From: CBDAPI01 sp964565865
Lineage (GTDB): Bacteria; Acidobacteriota; UBA6911; RPQK01; CBDAPI01
Assembly: GCA_964565865.1 (NCBI GenBank)
Contig: CAZMGM010000001.1
Span: 1 to 64,000 of the forward strand
DNA: 64,000 nucleotides
Direction: 5' to 3'
Notes under the pieces: generated by a model
What the model was told of the DNA's origin: nothing
The model's input: the letters and a program-made list of their open reading frames with translations, nothing else
Database searches by the model: none
In this document: positions 7,696 to 15,540 of the stretch, in pieces
How positions within the stretch are numbered: the stretch's first letter is position 1
How the letters are laid out: each line of letters starts with the position of its first letter
Position numbers and translations under genes: made by a program

Positions 7696-9168
7696 CTATT
7701 CAGATTCGGGTGGCCAGCGTTCGATCACTACCTTTTTGAGCGTATAGAACTCGACTGCATCTTGGCCCTGCCCGTGTAGATCGCCAAAGAAGCTATCCTT
7801 CCAGCCGCTGAAGGGAAACGAGGCGACGGGGGCAGCAACTCCGATATTGATCCCGATATTGCCTGCCTCTACCTCGTATCGAAACCTTCTTGCAGCCGAG
7901 CCGCTGCGGGTAAACAGACAGGCCATGTTGCCGTATCTTCCACTGTTCGCGAAATCGATTGCGTCGCTCACGCGTTCAAAGGGAAGGAGGCTCAAAACCG
8001 GCCCGAAGATCTCGGTAGCGGCCAGGTCGCTCTCCGGATGGACATCACTGAGAATGGTCGGCCCTACGAAATAGCCGTCCTCATAGCCGGGTATCCGAGG
8101 ACTCCGGCCGTCCATTGAGAGGCTGGCGCCATCCCCTGCGCCTTCCTCGATGAGGGCTTCAATCCGCTCCCGGCTTTCATTCGAGATGACCGGCCCCATC
8201 TCGACTCCTTCCTCCAGACCGAATCCCACCTTCCGGGACCGTGCGACCTCTGAAATCGCTTCTTGGAAGGGTTGGTGAGCCGCACCCACGGTGGCCACGA
8301 TCGAACCGGCCAGACATCGTTGACCGGCACATCCAAAGGCGGATTCCCCGACGATGCGCGCGCTCGCTTCCATGTCAGCGTCGGGGAGAACGATGAGCGG
8401 ATTCTTAGCTCCACCCTGGCACTGAACTCGCTTTCCCTGGGCGGCCGCCCGGCTGTAAATGTACTTAGCTACGGGTGTGGAGCCCACAAAGCTGACGGCC
8501 CCTATCGACGGGTGATCCAGAATCGCGTCTACTGCCGCTTTGGAGCCGTTGACTAGCTGAACAACCCCTCGCGGGAGATCCGTCTGTTCTACCAGCTGTA
8601 CGATCCGCTGCATAGTGAGGGGAACTTTCTCACTGGGCTTGAGAATGATGCAGTTTCCGCAGGCAATCGCATAGGGCAAGAACCAGAGAGGAATCATGGA
8701 GGGGAAGTTGAAGGGAGTAATGGCGGCCACGACTCCCACGGGTTGTCGGATCATCGTTTCGTCGATGCCACGGGCAATGTCCTCGCTGTTGTACCCCTGG
8801 AGCAGGGACGGGATACCACAGGCGACCTCGACGTTTTCGATCCCGCGCTGCAGCTCACCCTTGGACTCCTCCAGAGTCTTTCCGCACTCTTCGGTCACCA
8901 GACGAGCCACCTCGTCAAAGTGATCCTCGAGCAGGCGTTTGAGTTTGAAAAGGTACTGGACTCGTTCCACCGGTGGAGTTCGGCGCCACTCCCGGAAGGC
9001 TTGAGCTGCAGTGATTGCTGCTTGTTCGACCTCGCCCACATCGGAGAGAGGCACCTTTGCAATCTCTTCTGCCGTCGCCGGATTCGTCACACTGAGCATC
9101 TCGCCGGTGGATGACTTCTGCCAGCTACCGCCAATAAAGTTCAGAACCTTACTTTCGCTGCTCACCAT
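7696..9168 (-). CDS. mmsA: CoA-acylating methylmalonate-semialdehyde dehydrogenase
   Basis: A 490-residue aldehyde dehydrogenase of the MMSDH subfamily (usual length about 485-505). The diagnostic segment EECGKTLEESKGELQRGIE is near residue 93, the catalytic Cys285 is in CAGQRC, and the general-base Glu of ordinary ALDHs is replaced in GGAKNP, as expected for CoA-acylating members. The reaction is (methyl)malonate semialdehyde + NAD + CoA to acetyl- or propionyl-CoA + CO2, in valine, inositol or beta-alanine breakdown. The adjacent transhydrogenase and SDR could make or remove semialdehydes, which supports a joint catabolic role. CGGAGA precedes the ATG. Whether the native substrate is inositol- or valine-derived is not shown: no iol or mms partners are present. 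Confidence 0.9.
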   Translation of the reverse strand: MVSSESKVLNFIGGSWQKSSTGEMLSVTNPATAEEIAKVPLSDVGEVEQAAITAAQAFREWRRTPPVERVQYLFKLKRLLEDHFDEVARLVTEECGKTLEESKGELQRGIENVEVACGIPSLLQGYNSEDIARGIDETMIRQPVGVVAAITPFNFPSMIPLWFLPYAIACGNCIILKPSEKVPLTMQRIVQLVEQTDLPRGVVQLVNGSKAAVDAILDHPSIGAVSFVGSTPVAKYIYSRAAAQGKRVQCQGGAKNPLIVLPDADMEASARIVGESAFGCAGQRCLAGSIVATVGAAHQPFQEAISEVARSRKVGFGLEEGVEMGPVISNESRERIEALIEEGAGDGASLSMDGRSPRIPGYEDGYFVGPTILSDVHPESDLAATEIFGPVLSLLPFERVSDAIDFANSGRYGNMACLFTRSGSAARRFRYEVEAGNIGINIGVAAPVASFPFSGWKDSFFGDLHGQGQDAVEFYTLKKVVIERWPPESE

Positions 9169-9277
9169 AATCTCCGTTTCTCTTGCTTGATCTCAATCCC
9201 GACTCGAGATTGTTTCGTTTTCTTTTCCAGTGTTCTATCTTGGCCTGGATCACGTCTCGCATCAAGTCACTAATCCC

Positions 9278-10564
9278 TTACCAGATTCTCATCGAGTCCC
9301 TGAACAACTGTGTCAGATCTTCGCCACTGGCGGATCGTGGTGACAGTTTCGTGACGCGGTGCTGCGGCAGTGTCCCGGCGACAAGCTGGGGAATGTCGTC
9401 TTCGTTAAAGCCCAACGCAACAAGACCATTTGGCACACCCAGCGTTCGCATCAGGGCGACCAGACCCTCCACCAGGATCTCACCGGCATCGTCGAAAGAC
9501 GCCTCTGTCACATCGAGTCCCAGGGCTGCAGCTGCAAACAAGTGGCGGGAGGGATTCGCACTCGCAGTAAAACGAAACACGGCCGGCGCCGTCAGAGCCA
9601 CCGATACTCCATGGGGTACCATAGGGTGGTTCTTCGGATATCCGTCCGGATAATAGTCCCGCACCATGCTGCTGACGGGATACGACATCCCATGACAGAG
9701 ATGGACTCCCGCGTTCCCGAAACCCAGACCGGCGTAAGAAGCAGCCATCACCATTTGGGTTCGGGCTTCTTCGTCAGCAGGATTCTCGTAAAGCCGCCGA
9801 AGGTACCTAGAGACCATCCGGATCGACTCAATGGCCCAGATGTCACTGACGGGATTGGAACCCTGATAGGCGGGACGCAGTAACGGGCTCTCGTGGTAGG
9901 GGCGCTCTGTGAAGGGTAAGGCTGTATAAGACTCGAGAGCATGACAGAGGACATCGAGACCCGTTGAAGCTATCACCGCACGAGGTGATGAAAGAATATT
10001 CTCCGGGTCTACAAGCCCTAGTGCAGGTTTGAGCCGTCGGTGGGCGATTCCTGTCTTGGCTCGTTTCTCGGACAAGTCGAAGATAGAGACTCCAGTAGCC
10101 TCGCTGCCCGTGCCGGAAGTCGTTGGTACTGCAATCAGTGGCTTCAAGGGCCCCGGGATCGGTTTTCCCTCTCCCAGCGGCGCATTTACATAGGCCAGGA
10201 ATTCGTCAGGAAAGGTCGAATACAGATTGGCTGCCTTGGCCGTGTCGATCGTTGAGCCCCCGCCCACCGCCGCGAACCCATCGTATTCTCCCTCCGAAGC
10301 AACTTCAATGGCTGCCTGAAAGGATCTGTCATTCGGCTCGATCCGCACCTCGTCAAACAGATCGTAGCGAATGCCCTCTCGCTCCAGAGAGCCCCGGACC
10401 GTCTCCACAGGTCGAAGTCCCGCCACCTTCTTGTCAGTCACAACCAGCACCGAACTGGCTCCCATCTCCCGGAAGTCCATCCCAATTTCAGCCGTTACTC
10501 CGGCTCCGAAACGAAGGCTGGACGTGGATACCTGGAAGGCAAATTCGGTTCTTGTTCCCTTCAT
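9278..10564 (-). CDS. hydroxyacid-oxoacid transhydrogenase (ADHFE1-like iron alcohol dehydrogenase)
   Basis: A 428-residue iron-type alcohol dehydrogenase that follows the human ADHFE1 sequence closely from memory: GGGSTIDTAKAANLY, YVNAPLGEGKP, AVPTTSGTGSEATGVSIFD, LCHALESYTALPF, AYQGSNPVSDIW and GFGNAGVHLCHGMSYP. Metal ligands would be Asp204, His208, His291 and a later His near residue 315. The known family reaction moves hydride from 4-hydroxybutyrate (or L-3-hydroxybutyrate) to 2-oxoglutarate, giving succinate semialdehyde and D-2-hydroxyglutarate with tightly bound NAD. It heads the minus-strand set, with AGGAGG before its ATG, and faces the dioxygenase across a 210-bp spacer containing a palindrome. 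The family assignment is strong; use of 4-hydroxybutyrate here is inferred. Confidence 0.9.
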   Translation of the reverse strand: MKGTRTEFAFQVSTSSLRFGAGVTAEIGMDFREMGASSVLVVTDKKVAGLRPVETVRGSLEREGIRYDLFDEVRIEPNDRSFQAAIEVASEGEYDGFAAVGGGSTIDTAKAANLYSTFPDEFLAYVNAPLGEGKPIPGPLKPLIAVPTTSGTGSEATGVSIFDLSEKRAKTGIAHRRLKPALGLVDPENILSSPRAVIASTGLDVLCHALESYTALPFTERPYHESPLLRPAYQGSNPVSDIWAIESIRMVSRYLRRLYENPADEEARTQMVMAASYAGLGFGNAGVHLCHGMSYPVSSMVRDYYPDGYPKNHPMVPHGVSVALTAPAVFRFTASANPSRHLFAAAALGLDVTEASFDDAGEILVEGLVALMRTLGVPNGLVALGFNEDDIPQLVAGTLPQHRVTKLSPRSASGEDLTQLFRDSMRIW

Positions 10565-10632
10565 AGAATTACCTCCTAGAGAATTGTGCCGGGTCCGGGC
10601 TCGTGACTCAAACTCTGACTCACAAACGGCGC

Positions 10633-10651
10633 TTCAGCAGTACTTGCTGAA
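10633..10651. promoter_or_regulatory. 19-base inverted repeat in a divergent spacer
   Basis: TTCAGCA-GTACT-TGCTGAA is a perfect 7-base inverted repeat with 5-base spacing, midway between the divergent transhydrogenase and dioxygenase genes. The form suits a dimeric repressor or activator. The remaining approximately 190 bases of the spacer show no clear promoter. Confidence 0.45.
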
Positions 10652-10774
10652 TCTGGCGATCGTCCCGGGGAGACTTGCACAAGGGGTTGTGAAGGGGAGA
10701 TACTCCATTCACGCCAAATCGTCAATCTAAAGCGTTGGGATCCTGGGAAGCGGTATCGGCTTCTGCACAAGACT

Positions 10775-11659
10775 ATGACAACTCACAATTCGCTCCAGCA
10801 CCACTGTCTTGAGGAACGTCAGATTCGCTTCTGGGAGGAGAATGGATACTTCATCTCGGATGTCCTGTTTCGCCGGGAGGAAATGGAGGAGGCCGGAGAA
10901 CACATGGGTCGAGTCTTTGATCAGGAATATGAGACCAACGTCCCGCCCAACAAGATCGACTGGTTGCCTGGCGACCCCGAGACGGAAATGAAAAAGGTCG
11001 ACAACGCCTGGTGGGCGGACTATGTCATCCGCCGCCTCGTCCAGTCACCCGTGATCGGGTCAATCGCCGCGCAGCTGTCCCGTTCCGACAAGGTTCGGCT
11101 CTTTCAGGATCAACTGCTTCACAAACCCGGCATCGGACCTGATAGCCCTCGGTCGGGTTCGGTCGGCTGGCATCAGGACTGGAGTTACTGGAAATGCACA
11201 AGGCCGGATCACGCTCTTACCGCGCGTATTTCCGTGGACGGGGAGACACTCGAAAACGGATGCATGAGGGTCGTTCCCAGCAGTTGTCATTGGCCGCTTC
11301 AGTCGACGAAGATGTTCTTCCAGTCCGACGCGACCATTGAAGACTTGCCGGAGTTCGAGGTCCCGGATGGAGAGAACATAGAAGTGGAGCTGCTGGAATT
11401 GAAACCAGGTCAGGTGTCATTTCACCACAGCCGTACCATCCATGGGAGTGGTGAGAACCGGACCGAAAACCCTCGTCGCACCATTATTGTGCACATGTTA
11501 CCGGGCGACACGCGCTATCAATCCGGGACCGGCGACCATCCCTGGGCGGTCGCTGTCCTGGCCAGTCAAACGGACAAAGAACTCAAGGATGGTGACTTGT
11601 GGGCAGGCGACCGTTTCCCGGTTATTTACTCCCAGGGAGAAAGCTCCAATGCCTCATAA
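10775..11659 (+). CDS. phytanoyl-CoA dioxygenase family protein
   Basis: A 294-residue Fe(II)/2-oxoglutarate oxygenase of the PhyH family. Iron ligands are His133 and Asp135 in WHQDW and His223 in IHGSGEN. The 2-oxoglutarate-binding Arg is in the following NPRR (about residue 234). Bacterial PhyH relatives hydroxylate many small molecules, so phytanoyl-CoA is not implied. It is divergent from the transhydrogenase and its last 11 bases overlap the superoxide dismutase gene, so the two are translationally coupled. That pairing is sensible for an oxygen-using iron enzyme, but the functional link is inference. Confidence 0.87.
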   Translation: MTTHNSLQHHCLEERQIRFWEENGYFISDVLFRREEMEEAGEHMGRVFDQEYETNVPPNKIDWLPGDPETEMKKVDNAWWADYVIRRLVQSPVIGSIAAQLSRSDKVRLFQDQLLHKPGIGPDSPRSGSVGWHQDWSYWKCTRPDHALTARISVDGETLENGCMRVVPSSCHWPLQSTKMFFQSDATIEDLPEFEVPDGENIEVELLELKPGQVSFHHSRTIHGSGENRTENPRRTIIVHMLPGDTRYQSGTGDHPWAVAVLASQTDKELKDGDLWAGDRFPVIYSQGESSNAS

Positions 11660-12275
11660 GTTGCCGCCACTCCCGTACGCTTATGCGGCTCTGGAACCCT
11701 ATCTGGATGAACGGACCCTACGGATTCATCACGAGAAACACCACGCGGCTTACGTCCACGGCCTGAATCAAGCAATCGCAGGAACTGAATTCGAGGATGT
11801 GGATCTGGCCAAGCTGCTGGGAAGGCTGTATCAGGTGCCGGCAGATGTACGGGGAACTGTACGCAACAGCGGCGGCGGACACGCCAACCACAGCCTGTTC
11901 TGGGACACGATGAGTCCAGACGGTGGTGGTGTGCCAGACGGAGAGTTGGCTGCCGCGATCGGCGCAAGTTTCGGTACTCTCGATCAATTCCGGGAGCTCT
12001 TCGGGAAAGTCGCTCTTGGCCGCTTTGGAAGTGGCTGGGGGTGGCTGGTTCTAAAACTCGATGGCAACCTTGGCGTCTACAGCACACCCAATCAGGACAA
12101 CCCCTATATGCAGACTGGAGATGTCCCTCTCTTGGGTTTGGATCTGTGGGAGCACGCCTATTACCTGAAGTACCAGAATCGTCGTGCCGAGTACATCCGT
12201 GCCTGGTGGAATGTCGTCAGCTGGAAGACTGTGGCCCAGCACTATGAGGCTGCAATGGACACCACGGTAAGCTGA
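11649..12275 (+). CDS. sod: superoxide dismutase, Fe/Mn type
   Basis: A 208-residue Fe/Mn superoxide dismutase of normal length. All four metal ligands are visible: His27 (in RIHHEKHH), His81 (GHANHSLFW), Asp165 and His169 (DLWEHAYYLKY). GSGWGWLV and the NVVSWKTV end are also standard. The start is the ATG at 11649 with AGGGAGAAAG upstream; the open frame continues upstream but that part is noise overlapping the dioxygenase. There is no signal peptide, so it is cytoplasmic. Residue pattern alone does not separate Fe from Mn. Confidence 0.95.
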   Translation: MPHKLPPLPYAYAALEPYLDERTLRIHHEKHHAAYVHGLNQAIAGTEFEDVDLAKLLGRLYQVPADVRGTVRNSGGGHANHSLFWDTMSPDGGGVPDGELAAAIGASFGTLDQFRELFGKVALGRFGSGWGWLVLKLDGNLGVYSTPNQDNPYMQTGDVPLLGLDLWEHAYYLKYQNRRAEYIRAWWNVVSWKTVAQHYEAAMDTTVS

Positions 12276-12358
12276 CACTCTAACGCTCTGTACCTTTCCT
12301 TCACATCGGGTCAGATCCCAACTCAGTTTCCCTCCTGGCACTTCCCGGGCTGTGAGAC

Positions 12359-12364
12359 TATAAT
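12359..12364 (+). promoter_or_regulatory. -10 element close to the Gfo/Idh start
   Basis: A perfect TATAAT at 12359-12364 sits 12 bases before the ATG at 12377. The -35 position (TGGCAC, 12336-12341) is poor. If used, the mRNA leader would be only about 6 bases. Confidence 0.4.
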
Positions 12365-12376
12365 GCGCTGCCTGCT

Positions 12377-13426
12377 ATGGGAAAGCGGACGACTTACAAG
12401 GTCGGAATTGTTGGAGCCGGCGAGAATGCACGGGACCACGGCCGATCCTGTCGCGACGTTGAACAGACAGAGCTGGTGGCCATTTGCGACATCTCCGAGG
12501 CGGCACTGGAACGGTTTGGTGATGAGTTCGGCGTGTCCAACCGGTACTCGATCCTGGATGAGATGCTGGCTAGGGAAGCCCTGGATATTGTCGTCGTCTC
12601 GACCTGGGGAGTTCATCATGCGGAAGTGACCAACACAGTCGCCCGTTCGGGGAAAGTACGGGCCATTCTGGTCGAAAAACCGATCAGCGCGACAGCCACG
12701 GAATGCGAGGGGATGATCGCCACCGCTGCCGAACATGAAGTCCTTCTTACCGAGGGATTTAAGTGGCGGCATACGCCCCAGCACCTTCGCCTCAGGGACA
12801 TCCTTGACTCCGGTCGAATTGGTCGAGTGATGTCGCTTCAGGCTACCCTGTCTTGTCCTCTGGTTCGTTATGTACCTGCCCAGAATTGGCGCTACGACCG
12901 CCACCGGGGGGGAGGGTCGGTGTACGACACTGCCGGGTACCTGATTCATCTTGCCCGCTACATCATGGGAACAGAACCGTGGCGAGTTTATGCAGTCGGC
13001 TCTTTCGATGAAGAAATTGCGGACGTGGAGATGTCGGCCTCGATCCTGCTTGAGTTTCCTGGCGGTGCCAGCGCCAAACTGACCTCCAGCTATCAGTACG
13101 GCTACTGCCAGGCCACTGAGGTTCTCGGTACCCTGGGCTGGGTTCGGATGGATTTACCGTTTGATCAGCGAAGCATCAGAGATCAGGAGTTTGTAGAGAA
13201 AGAAGAGTTGCCCTCCACAATCGAGGTTTTTCTGGACAACTTCGATAGCGAAGTCTACCAGTTTCAGCCCGTGAACCAGTTCGACCTGCAACTCCTTCAC
13301 CTGTGTGAGTGTCTCGAGACGGGCGCCTCCAATCGAATTCCGCCCGAGTTCAGCCTGGTCAATATGCAGGTCATCGATGCCGTTCTCGAATCGATCCAGA
13401 CGGGTAACCCCGTCGATCTTGGCTGA
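12377..13426 (+). CDS. Gfo/Idh/MocA-family oxidoreductase
   Basis: A 349-residue NAD(P)-dependent oxidoreductase. The N-terminal Rossmann fold carries VGIVGAGENAR (about residues 8-18), EKPISA at about residue 96 is the family's EKP motif, and the C-terminal half is the alpha/beta substrate domain (YDTAGYLIHLARY holds the typical catalytic Asp/His area). Members oxidise or reduce sugars, inositols and sugar acids. No partner gene fixes the substrate; a sodium:solute symporter gene follows on the opposite strand. No Shine-Dalgarno is evident, consistent with the near-leaderless promoter noted just upstream. Confidence 0.87.
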   Translation: MGKRTTYKVGIVGAGENARDHGRSCRDVEQTELVAICDISEAALERFGDEFGVSNRYSILDEMLAREALDIVVVSTWGVHHAEVTNTVARSGKVRAILVEKPISATATECEGMIATAAEHEVLLTEGFKWRHTPQHLRLRDILDSGRIGRVMSLQATLSCPLVRYVPAQNWRYDRHRGGGSVYDTAGYLIHLARYIMGTEPWRVYAVGSFDEEIADVEMSASILLEFPGGASAKLTSSYQYGYCQATEVLGTLGWVRMDLPFDQRSIRDQEFVEKEELPSTIEVFLDNFDSEVYQFQPVNQFDLQLLHLCECLETGASNRIPPEFSLVNMQVIDAVLESIQTGNPVDLG

Positions 13427-13556
13427 CAGCATCTGCCGCCCCTCCCGGGCTGATGCCTGATTCCGTCACCTTCAGTGGGCTTACCGGCCACGGCTATTCT
13501 CTACCGGCCGCTGCTGCGGCCTCAAGCCCCCACAGGCGGCGAAAGAGAAGCTCGAA

Positions 13557-15446
13557 TCAGTAGTAATGGTACATCAGGAAGACAGACAGCGAGCACAGGA
13601 GGCCGGCCCAGAGCCGGTCGTCACCCAGCAACAGGCCAAGCGTGGACGCATCCCTGGCGGCCTCTTCCCTCCGCTTCTGAAACCCCAGCAGGATCACACC
13701 CACGAACACGGCCAGGACCCAGACTCCGCCAAGTACTCCACACACCGTCGGTGTGAGCCAGCCGGCTACCATGACTCTACCCAGAACCACCAGCAAGAGA
13801 ATGGAGGCAAGGACGGCGATGGCGAGATTCCTCAGACTTGTCGGCCGGTGCCCTCCCAGGTCGGTCCAGACGAGTTTCCCCTTTTTGGCATCGGGCTTGG
13901 AAAGCAGGCTCACCACAACGTGCGTCAGCAGGCAGAGCAGGATGACGGCTGCAACGCGGTGCAAGAAATTGAGCTGTTCTCCGAAATAGGCGCTGACTGC
14001 AGGGATGCTACCCAAGCAGCCGTCGTAGATGGCCTGGACGATCCAGGAGAAGAAAACGCCCACGAGTATGGTCACGAAGCTACCCAGCCCCGTGGCCCGC
14101 CGCCAGAAGATCCCCAAGAAGAAGGTCACCAAGAGGCCGGGAGTCAGATAACCCTGATAGTCGACGATTTGGAGGAAAAAATGTCCTTCCGAGTTGGGAT
14201 CCAGAACCAAAATCGCCATCAGGGTTGCCAGCGTGACAAAGGCCGCGACACAGACCCGTCCCACTCGTATCATCTGTCGATCGCTGGCCCGGGGGTTGAT
14301 GTAGCGCTGGTAAACGTCCACGGTCACGATTGTGGCAGCCGAGTTCATCATGGAGTCGATGGATGAGAGGATCGCCCCGATCACACCCGCCGAGATCAAG
14401 CCCACGATTCCGTAGCCAAGGGGGATCACCAGCTTCACAAGCTCGGAGAATGCGGCGTCGGAGTCGATAGTCCGCTCCGGAATCCTGTCCAGAAAGAGAT
14501 AGTAGGCTGCCACACCCGTGCCAATGGCAAAGAAAGGGATGGTGAGTTTGAGATAGCCGGCGGCCACGATTCCCAGCCGTGCTTCGCGGTCACTGCGGGC
14601 TCCGAGGGCCCTCTGCACGATGAACTGGTTCGTGCCCCAGTAAAAGCAATGCATGGCCATAAGCCCGGTGAGTACTCCCGTCCAGGGCAGTTCGCGGTGA
14701 CTCCTGGGGAGATAGAGATGCATCTTGTCGGCACCCTGTTTCCCCTGATCCAACGCCATCATCTCACCCCAGCCTCCAATCTCGTTGAAGGTCAGAAAAG
14801 CGAGGGTGAGGCCTCCGGCAAGGAGCAGGAGAGACTGCACGAAATCAGTCCAGACAACCGCCTTGAGACCACCCAGAATCGTGTAGCCCGCAGAGATCCC
14901 GGCTAACCCGAGCACGATAATAACGTAGTACAGGTAGTTGACTTCGAGGGCTATCTTCCCTCCTTCCTTTACCTGCTCGACGAACTCTCCACCCATCAGA
15001 ATGCAGGTGGTTCGAGAGCCGATGTAGAGCGCAGGAACCATTTGCACCACCACCAGGAGGAGAACCATGATGATCGCGTACAACAAGCGACTCCGCTCGT
15101 CGTAGCGTTTCCCAAGGTACTCGGAGAGCGTAAAGACATTGAGCGCTCGATAAACCGGCAGAAAGCCGTAGCACAGGAGCATCAGCCCCGCGATCGCCCC
15201 CAGTTCGAAGTGGCTCTGTGCGAATCCGACTCCGAAGCCGATCCCCATCATGCCAACCAGGTGGTTGGCGCTGACATTGCTGCCGAAAATCGATCCGGCC
15301 ACACCCCACCAGGGAATCTTCCTTCCGGCCAGGAAGTAGTCCTCGGACGTTTCCTCCCTGCGCCCGGCCACGAACCCAATTGCCATAGCGGCAAGCAGGG
15401 CCCCAACAAAGATGACGAGGTCGATACTGGCTAAGGAGTTTTCCAT
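13557..15446 (-). CDS. sodium:solute symporter (SSS family)
   Basis: A 629-residue membrane protein with about 14-15 hydrophobic helices and family phrases such as EDYFLAGRKIPWW at the first loop, SANHLVGMMGIGF, LSEYLGKRYD, LGGLKAVVWTDFVQ and GAILSSIDSMMNSAATI (sodium-site Ser/Asp region). Length and the long C-terminal extension match SGLT-like sugar or inositol symporters of Acidobacteriota and Bacteroidota rather than proline permeases. It imports an organic solute with Na+ across the inner membrane. It ends about 130 bp from the convergent Gfo/Idh gene, which would fit uptake and oxidation of a sugar or polyol, though the convergent layout makes this only suggestive. Confidence 0.92.
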   Translation of the reverse strand: MENSLASIDLVIFVGALLAAMAIGFVAGRREETSEDYFLAGRKIPWWGVAGSIFGSNVSANHLVGMMGIGFGVGFAQSHFELGAIAGLMLLCYGFLPVYRALNVFTLSEYLGKRYDERSRLLYAIIMVLLLVVVQMVPALYIGSRTTCILMGGEFVEQVKEGGKIALEVNYLYYVIIVLGLAGISAGYTILGGLKAVVWTDFVQSLLLLAGGLTLAFLTFNEIGGWGEMMALDQGKQGADKMHLYLPRSHRELPWTGVLTGLMAMHCFYWGTNQFIVQRALGARSDREARLGIVAAGYLKLTIPFFAIGTGVAAYYLFLDRIPERTIDSDAAFSELVKLVIPLGYGIVGLISAGVIGAILSSIDSMMNSAATIVTVDVYQRYINPRASDRQMIRVGRVCVAAFVTLATLMAILVLDPNSEGHFFLQIVDYQGYLTPGLLVTFFLGIFWRRATGLGSFVTILVGVFFSWIVQAIYDGCLGSIPAVSAYFGEQLNFLHRVAAVILLCLLTHVVVSLLSKPDAKKGKLVWTDLGGHRPTSLRNLAIAVLASILLLVVLGRVMVAGWLTPTVCGVLGGVWVLAVFVGVILLGFQKRREEAARDASTLGLLLGDDRLWAGLLCSLSVFLMYHYY

Positions 15447-15485
15447 GCCTTTATCGATGAAAGGGACGACTCATTGAGGCTCACC

Positions 15486-15515
15486 GCAGACTGAACACTC
15501 TGTCTGTCAGTCTGC
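15486..15515 (-). terminator. 9-bp perfect stem-loop after the PabB-PabC gene
   Basis: GCAGACTGA (15486-15494) and TCAGTCTGC (15507-15515) form a perfect 9-bp stem with a 12-base loop, about 25 bp beyond the stop codon at 15541. No T run follows on the minus strand, so termination is not assured. Confidence 0.4.
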
Positions 15516-15540
15516 TTCTGACCTTGCCCTTGTCCGGTCC

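Noticed and set aside
12336..12351. Sigma-54 site (TGGCAC, 5 bases, then GC) before the Gfo/Idh gene
   Set aside because: The -12 part reads GGGCT instead of TTGCA; only GG and GC spacing agree. A TATAAT lies just downstream.
13566..14366. 266-codon plus-strand frame opposite the sodium symporter
   Set aside because: Composition is Gln/His/Pro-rich with no hydrophobic pattern, as expected from an antisense shadow of a membrane protein.
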